64,000 nucleotides of DNA from a virus. Within the stretch, counting starts at the first letter, position 1, and every line of letters begins with the position of its first letter. Both the position numbers and the translations under genes were made by a program. Shown piece by piece: positions 59,901-64,000 of the stretch. The notes under the pieces are model-generated. The model was not told the origin of the DNA. It saw only the letters and a program-made list of their open reading frames with translations, and did not search any database. The stretch is taken from the IMG/VR virus record IMGVR_UViG_3300032249_000480, positions 1-64,000 of that record; one strand, given 5' to 3'.

Positions 59901-60331
59901 ACAGATATGGATACATATCAAAGGGTGGAATGATTCCTCAATATTTTGCAGATGGCGGTGGTCCAAAAGGAACAGATACAGTTCCAGCATGGTTAACTCC
60001 AGGAGAATATGTTATTAATAAAAAAGCAACAAGAGTATTTGGACCTTTACTAGAAGCAATTAATACTAACAAATTCCCATCATTTGAAATTGATAGAAAG
60101 TTTGGTTTGCCAACATATAATACTGGAACAGGTTCAAATATGATGAGTCCTGCTGTAATGCCTAGAAATGATGTACCAACTCAATCAGACAATAGTAATA
60201 CAGTGTATAATTATAGCCTAAGTGTAAACATGAATGGTTCAAATGTTAATCCAGACGATGTTGCAAATGCAGTATTAATCAAGATTCGTCAAATGGAAAA
60301 TCAAAGAGTAAGAGGACAGGTTAGATACTGA
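53960..60331 (+). CDS. tape measure protein
   Basis: 2123 residues. N-terminal coiled coil; the TMP core (GSSATKAFQDIELAAIKFKR, then GFANQDLIAQTTQATKLSVL and the ALKSGLASLINPSTKASAML segment, about 200-400); hydrophobic spans near 545-570 and 1150-1260; a long charged coil (about 1640-1960); and GG-x-x-x-GPGTGTSDSIPAMLS near 670, repeated as GGGPKGTDTVPAWLTPG near 2013. The length would set a tail of roughly 0.3 micrometre, a rule-of-thumb estimate. AAAGAGGTG precedes the start. Confidence 0.92.
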   Translation: MSDINANIGVNFDTAQALAELKNLQRQLSQFHTSISRTSESAAIAQKNLQTNLLNSVNATGNFIAQMGVIKTSTESFTHALENNKLSMREYFRYAGGASKTFGRLFTNEFNTIGRVAEERVKRLQTQYIKMGRDTTGAMKAMSIMPATLDINSMSTQMQISAQKQAIFNQLLKQGSTQLLNFGKNTQWAGRQLMVGFTIPLIAMGSSATKAFQDIELAAIKFKRVYGDLGTSQQETDAMLAQIRSIGDAYTKYGVAVKDTIALAADAAAAGFANQDLIAQTTQATKLSVLGQIDQQQALETTISLQSAFGISAAELATTIDFLNSVENQTVVSLDDITTAIPKVAPVIQQLGGDVKDLAFFMTAMKEGGVNASEGANALKSGLASLINPSTKASAMLASVGINIKEIVEKDKGNLKKTVLDVGAALDTLDPLSRARAIEQMFGKFQFARMSTLFDNINKQGSQASRVLDLMGMSASDLASITDKELGIQGASSLTKFRAAIEKLKATLAPVGELFMKIFTPILENISGLLDRFNNLSDGVKKTIGVIVAVVAGLGPIVLMTFGLLMNAFANGIKLFATLRAGYQRLTGGSVELGQQTQYLTMEQLDAAAAAHSLDQSHAKLIQTFNLEAGSVNSLRNAYSNATVAAKNFSLANPGMISRTAVKRFASGGVVRGPGTGTSDSIPAMLSNGETVVPAKQSKKYGGLLSGIIANNIPGFAGGRIGFDGQSYDIPTSTGQKALDEIIGKFSKDTEGLTFALEALQDNANELGMSFKVNADTLSKFLDEVGVQRNNPKGSSATPYKGQKYVAAHAMGNLPDITDPKELERLAAATDSATLAKLLRADAAAGKPVKQFSNFVNVLPEEANKKSRGGNFIMGRDEMAGLYSGPQSDRTLAMVYKTIMDKENLAFQDLINDPNLMQGITGSVRNLGKLISEEISLLPEHFGEEEFYAAVDRAVKRVDVADSRLRGAVDDMQKPAMLAPTGAKGKAQERKAIGKKDIGLKSALGVPLYAESYKSEGNENLLKLADKIGREQAHAEALGYDAQYNAEVKARANKNGTTRARTEGTAYNAELEKTTKDPYVVSRDRQSPHPLASQDGRDDAVAYDTAVQKSIARNQRNVAKRSGIIGNFGESNEVKRTTTNLTSLNNKLMGASFGLTTLASMGSMAGGTLGKVSNQLMKYSGILFGLMSVTQLMTKQALLNLTVERAKMASNAMRAVDIAAGGKTTGFLPILSKLLFGFKALLGPIGITTGLITAGVVAYKLIAASQERARMATEGLADAMNMTSGKVKVLDRLLGQTSTARPGSGATISSIQSTTSEQNKIDTIQQDEEFKTTFKKDIQALKSATVKEARIAFQAISLDLGSQGYSKDAIDLYLKALAEEAGKTKVLLEFEKIDLSTKQGRKEASKLANSLAKDFEKEFKNGVKKVAVGGTVGRGGSGLGAVPKEQLSGGQQKVLNESSQFVSAKLVNLTNLFATQKIKAKEYQAAIADVFKGMPEGADKIRIVEAALKNISPEFAKSVIGIKDYETKQKLLRAAVLDTALAQELLNELMSEVPGVAEAARAKLDKLIAVQDSDATRISSLLGLKTIDDTPKQLSPIQQALKDLKEQKADTIAQTKAYKTLIKAGYDAKTAAEMVNNVSLAKLINNPKAAGLSFKQLKKQIDETAKAQEKLNMAQDPFYKTKQNMEKFSKAYDAMMEKFRIQEARVRQKYEPAVDRAKETIDKITDDFAAKLDPINERTSALNHDLSLIDKQAESINKQYDDQAAALEQINKLNQDAIQQGKARISIADALSQGDISAAAQAVQDSRAASAASAAQSQTDMLGRARQQALDNIKINGLTRKQIEQELWTLSQQQYSLELERDKLLKAANIELKTAEETLNAQLKVIENEKLAWDNAQLAIDEAQNGYDTMKISLEEQLALVQAIVAAWAAAAAAAAAKPVSPTPPGLGAGTDMNGGRDDWQNNKKSNTSGSTSDIIAARRDRYGYISKGGMIPQYFADGGGPKGTDTVPAWLTPGEYVINKKATRVFGPLLEAINTNKFPSFEIDRKFGLPTYNTGTGSNMMSPAVMPRNDVPTQSDNSNTVYNYSLSVNMNGSNVNPDDVANAVLIKIRQMENQRVRGQVRY

Positions 60332-61008
60332 TGGCGTCAAAAGATTATCTACTAGGTAGAAAAAAATGGTCAAGACCACAAGCAATGCTATGGTCAGACT
60401 CTGCTGGCACATTAGTTGATGGTATATGGGTTCCAACTGGATATGAAAAGTTGTCAGATGAAACTGGATTAAGCCAAAACCAATTAGACAACTCTTTCAT
60501 TATTTTGTCTGATCACAACCGTGGTGAAATTACTATTAATACACAAAGAATTGAACAAAGAAAAAGAATGATTAATGGAACAATGAGATCATATCACAAT
60601 GCAGATAAACTTGTTATTAATACTTCATGGGCTATGCTTCCATCAAGATCTCACTCAGTTCGTCCAAATTTTAATCAAAACACTGGACTCAGTATCTATA
60701 ATAAAGAAACACCAGAAAGACCAGCAGATGGCTCACCTTATACTCAACAAAATGAATATACTGCAGATGGCGGGGCAGGTGGAAATGAAATGCTTACCTG
60801 GTATCAAGAACACACTGGACCATTTTGGGTGTATTTAGCGTATGATAAATATAGTGAATTTGGCGATAATTCTGAATCATTTGGCAAATTAGCACAATAC
60901 AATCAGGTACTTCAAATGTATCTTGCTAGTTTTGACTATACAGTTGTAAAGCGTGGTGGATCTAATCATGATATGTGGAATATTTCAATAAGCCTGGAAG
61001 AGGTTTAA
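60331..61008 (+). CDS. distal tail protein
   Basis: 225 residues, MASKDYLLGRKKWSRPQAML.... NSFIILSDHNRGEITINTQR and NLMWN-type WNISISLEEV ending are consistent with a distal tail/minor tail protein directly after the tape measure. Assigned largely by order. It starts within the tape-measure stop. Confidence 0.62.
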   Translation: MASKDYLLGRKKWSRPQAMLWSDSAGTLVDGIWVPTGYEKLSDETGLSQNQLDNSFIILSDHNRGEITINTQRIEQRKRMINGTMRSYHNADKLVINTSWAMLPSRSHSVRPNFNQNTGLSIYNKETPERPADGSPYTQQNEYTADGGAGGNEMLTWYQEHTGPFWVYLAYDKYSEFGDNSESFGKLAQYNQVLQMYLASFDYTVVKRGGSNHDMWNISISLEEV

Positions 61009-61009
61009 A

Positions 61010-64000
61010 ATGTTTGAGAGTGATGAACTAAAAAATCATCTAGAAACTTCCAATACAATATCTGCTCAGTCTGCCATTGTTGCTGAATGGAATATGAATG
61101 TTCCTGGAAATATCTATAAATTAGGAAATTATAGATACAGATCAACTAGTACACAATACAGTGTATTGCCAGATTTTTTTGACAATAATGATTCTGGTAG
61201 TTTTTACACTGGAGCAACAGATTCAGATATTGTTGTTGACTATGGGTATGATGATGAAGATGTCCCACTTCTCTTTAGATCAAAAAAAACAAAGGAAAAG
61301 TTATATTACTCCTTAGAAGATTGCATTAAACCATTTAGACCAAGATCTGGAATTAATAAACTTTCGTATTTTAGTGGTAATTATATATCTTACCCTAATA
61401 AAGATATGTACACAAGGCCAAGATATTATATGCCACATAAAGATGATACCTTTAAATATTGGAGATCATACCGAACTGAGAGCGTTGTACCACCACCACT
61501 TAGTGAAACTAATGCTTTAATTCCAGTATCTATACAACAAAGTAATATTGAGTATGGTATTTCAAAAAATAGTAGTGATGGAAGATATTTAATTGAAGAT
61601 GCAAATCCATTTGTTGTATATAAAGAAGAAGTTCCAGCAAACAGAATTGTTATAAAAGTACAAACAAATGTTGGATCATCTGATCTAGGTCCTTTTAAAA
61701 ATACTGGTGGAACAACTTTTAACGATCCTTTTTATGGAAATTCAAATAAAACAACTCCTCAAAATTTTAAAATTCAATATCTAGATATTTATAATAAATG
61801 GCAAGATGCTTATTCATTTGATGAAGCGCCATTTATTGATGATTTACAAAGACCAACAATTCCTGATGATGGACATATTGAGTTGCAGTATGGTCTTGAA
61901 GTTCCAACAAGATATATTAATAATTTTGTTTTTAAAAGAATAGAGACATCAGTAAACGCATTGCCAAATATAAATATAATTGGCTCTGCTTATTTGATTG
62001 CAAACAATCCAACAGACCGTGGAACACTAGCAATTTATAATGGTTTTGGGTATGATTTTAGTATTCCAGTATATAAGTGGCAAGTTGGATCAGACTCAAT
62101 AACAAGTAATAGTACCTTTGTTAATGATTTTACAAATCCATCATATTTTAGGGAATCAAGCAGTCTTGAAAGAACATATAGAGAATTTGTTTGGGTAAAA
62201 GGAATAAGACTAGTTGTAACAACAATGAATAAGCCAGACATACCATTAGAGTTGATAGAAATGTCTCCAAGACTTATTGCAAATATAACAAATAATGTTT
62301 TAGAATTTGAAATAACAAAAGTTTTGTCTGATCTTGGAAACTCAACATTACCAGTTGGACAAGTTATGCCTGGAAGTGGAACAATATCTTTGTTTGATTC
62401 AGATCAATCTTTTGCTGAAACAAATATTTGGAATGGAGAATCTGGAAGTATTATTGCAAAGTATTTAAATAAAAACATAAAATTTATATTTTTTGAAGTT
62501 ATTAAAAATGTAAATGGAGCAGATTACTATGTTCCTATTAAAACATTGTATTCAACAAATATGCCACAAGTTGATCAAACAAATTCTAACATATCCATTG
62601 AATTAAGAGATTTTTATTTTCATTTTGAATTAACAAAAGCACCTCAAATATTTTTGCAAGAAGTATCATTAAGTCAGGCTATATGTATACTTCTAGATTC
62701 TATAGGCTTTTCTAATTATATATTTAAAAGATTAAGCAATGCAAATGATCCAATAATTCCAAATTTTTTTATTGCTCCAGAACAAAGCACGGCAGAAGTA
62801 TTAAACCAATTAGCAATTGCAACACAGTCGGCAATGTTTTTTGATGAATATAACAACTTTGTTGTAATGACTAAAGAATATGTTCTTGATAGTACTGGAG
62901 AAAGATCTGCAGATATAGTTTTGTATGGAAATAACAATTCTGGTAAATTAGAAAATATTATCTCCATATCATCTCAAGATAAAAAAGTTATTAATTCTGG
63001 AACAATAAATTATGTTGCTAGATATATTGCTAGAACATATGGAAGTTTTGCTCAATCTCAATATACAGATAAGTCATGGATATATAAGCCTTCTTTACTT
63101 TGGGAAGTTTCTGGATCATCTGCAACGACAACTCTTAATAATCAAACACAATCAAAATATGCTTTATCAGCAATGCCATTAAATACAGATTTAACAAATA
63201 ATATCCCAACTGTTTCTGGAAATGTTCTTATTAACAATAAAATTGATTTGGGTGAAAATGCATTTTGGATAACAAGGTTTAAAGGAATGCTTTATGCAAA
63301 TGGTGAAATCATTAAATATGATGCAGTTGAATATAATATAACTGGAACTGGAAATGTATGGATAAGCACTAGTCAAGAGTATCAAGATTATTTTTCAAAA
63401 CTACCATTTAACGGAAAAATTTATCCAACAGGATTAGTTAGAATTTATGCAGAGCCATACTATGAAACAATTAATGGATTTACAAAATTAAAAAATGGTC
63501 CAGTAGTAAAGCATGGTCGTGGACAGTTTGGTACAGAGATTGTTGCACACAATGCTGGATTAAATCCATATTGGTATGACAATAATTATGTACAAGGATG
63601 CGATATGGAATCACAGTACTTATATACTACAGAGATTCAGCCAACACTTCCAGCAACAGTGTCAACTGGCGCAGCAGGAGTAAATCAAACTCTTGCACAA
63701 AAATCAGAAAGAACTGGAATTATTAAAAACTTTATGTCTTCTAAATTTTTTAATGAAAGTGGTTTAAAATCTTTAACATCAGCAGCAGGAGGAACAATTC
63801 AGTCTTCTGCACTTGTAATAAATGGTCCAGGCTTTGGAACAAATGATGTTCCAAGAAACTTTATATCATATGTTTGGAAAAGCCTAGACAAACTTTATCC
63901 ACATATTGGAACAAGAGTTAGAATTATTGGCAAAGTTGAAGCATTAGGAGATATGTCTCAAAGCCCAGTAGGAGCAATGACATACTTTAACCTTCCTGGA
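61010..64000 (+). CDS. large tail protein, 3' end beyond window
   Basis: At least 997 residues, reading MFESDELKNHLETSNTISAQ onward with no stop to the last base. Early part Tyr/Asp-rich (GNYRYRSTSTQYSVLPDFFD); later beta-rich sections around GQVMPGSGTISLFDSDQSFA and the QEVSLSQAICILLDSIGFSN block (about 550-570) resemble tail-associated hub proteins (Tal-type), with ATQSAMFFDEYNNFVVMTKE near 605. Probably the central tail tip or host-contact hub. Length and function of the C-terminus are unknown. Confidence 0.72.
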   Translation, partial: MFESDELKNHLETSNTISAQSAIVAEWNMNVPGNIYKLGNYRYRSTSTQYSVLPDFFDNNDSGSFYTGATDSDIVVDYGYDDEDVPLLFRSKKTKEKLYYSLEDCIKPFRPRSGINKLSYFSGNYISYPNKDMYTRPRYYMPHKDDTFKYWRSYRTESVVPPPLSETNALIPVSIQQSNIEYGISKNSSDGRYLIEDANPFVVYKEEVPANRIVIKVQTNVGSSDLGPFKNTGGTTFNDPFYGNSNKTTPQNFKIQYLDIYNKWQDAYSFDEAPFIDDLQRPTIPDDGHIELQYGLEVPTRYINNFVFKRIETSVNALPNINIIGSAYLIANNPTDRGTLAIYNGFGYDFSIPVYKWQVGSDSITSNSTFVNDFTNPSYFRESSSLERTYREFVWVKGIRLVVTTMNKPDIPLELIEMSPRLIANITNNVLEFEITKVLSDLGNSTLPVGQVMPGSGTISLFDSDQSFAETNIWNGESGSIIAKYLNKNIKFIFFEVIKNVNGADYYVPIKTLYSTNMPQVDQTNSNISIELRDFYFHFELTKAPQIFLQEVSLSQAICILLDSIGFSNYIFKRLSNANDPIIPNFFIAPEQSTAEVLNQLAIATQSAMFFDEYNNFVVMTKEYVLDSTGERSADIVLYGNNNSGKLENIISISSQDKKVINSGTINYVARYIARTYGSFAQSQYTDKSWIYKPSLLWEVSGSSATTTLNNQTQSKYALSAMPLNTDLTNNIPTVSGNVLINNKIDLGENAFWITRFKGMLYANGEIIKYDAVEYNITGTGNVWISTSQEYQDYFSKLPFNGKIYPTGLVRIYAEPYYETINGFTKLKNGPVVKHGRGQFGTEIVAHNAGLNPYWYDNNYVQGCDMESQYLYTTEIQPTLPATVSTGAAGVNQTLAQKSERTGIIKNFMSSKFFNESGLKSLTSAAGGTIQSSALVINGPGFGTNDVPRNFISYVWKSLDKLYPHIGTRVRIIGKVEALGDMSQSPVGAMTYFNLPG

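Overview
The window is a stretch of an AT-rich, tailed double-stranded DNA phage genome, with no bacterial chromosomal genes. The capsid, neck and tail genes and the very long tape measure point to a siphovirus. An actinobacterial host is likely but inferred. The support is a GP88-family gene and small zinc-ribbon genes of the kind seen in actinobacteriophages, Crp/GlxR-type palindromes (TGTGA-N6-TCACA), and many leaderless transcripts. No integrase, repressor, CRISPR array or insertion sequence was found, so nothing suggests lysogeny. Terminase, polymerase and helicase genes are not in the window.

Layout. (1) 1-11.3 kb, minus strand: about 36 very small, tightly overlapping genes in short operons. 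Most are unrecognised; they include a DUF932/TIGR03299-like protein, a GP88-family protein, many Cys-rich zinc-ribbon mini-proteins, and one tRNA-Asp. Most operons are built the same way: terminator of the previous operon, Crp-like palindrome, sigma70-type promoter with an internal TGTCAG box, genes. Positions 299-1174 hold no convincing gene but carry three DnaA boxes, a 10-bp-period iteron and TTTGA/ATCGTAAT repeats, which makes it a candidate replication or control region. (2) 11.2-12.1 kb: a divergent control region with two identically built plus-strand promoters 151 bp apart. Each is followed by a leader that can fold into RNA with a repeated internal loop, then two small genes and a strong terminator. 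(3) 12.2-14 kb: a cupin of the sugar-isomerase type, a zinc-ribbon protein, a possible nuclease and a small membrane protein (holin candidate). (4) 14.2-38.4 kb: the tail-fibre and adhesin locus. It has collagen-like GxQG fibres, three tandem glycine-rich adhesin-like proteins, a fibre with a C-terminal Hint (intein-like) domain, and two groups of modification enzymes. One group is antisense (FkbM methyltransferase, TPR-like protein, beta-propeller). The other is sense (several 2OG-Fe(II) oxygenase-like proteins, a glycosyltransferase-like protein, a sulfotransferase-like protein and paralogous unknowns). A secreted lytic transglycosylase-like lysin lies on the minus strand. (5) 38.6-40.6 kb: nrdJ, a monomeric B12-dependent ribonucleotide reductase. 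(6) 40.6-64 kb: a LamG-like structural protein, then portal, protease-scaffold fusion, major capsid, connectors, major tail protein, two tail-assembly chaperone paralogues, tape measure, distal tail protein and a tail protein running off the end.

Late genes are driven by repeated TGGTATAAT extended -10 promoters, many placed 6-9 nt before the start codon, so those mRNAs are predicted to be leaderless. I used this spacing, Shine-Dalgarno sequences and stop/start overlaps to choose starts, several of which differ from the longest open frame. All functional calls are by eye; no database search was run.
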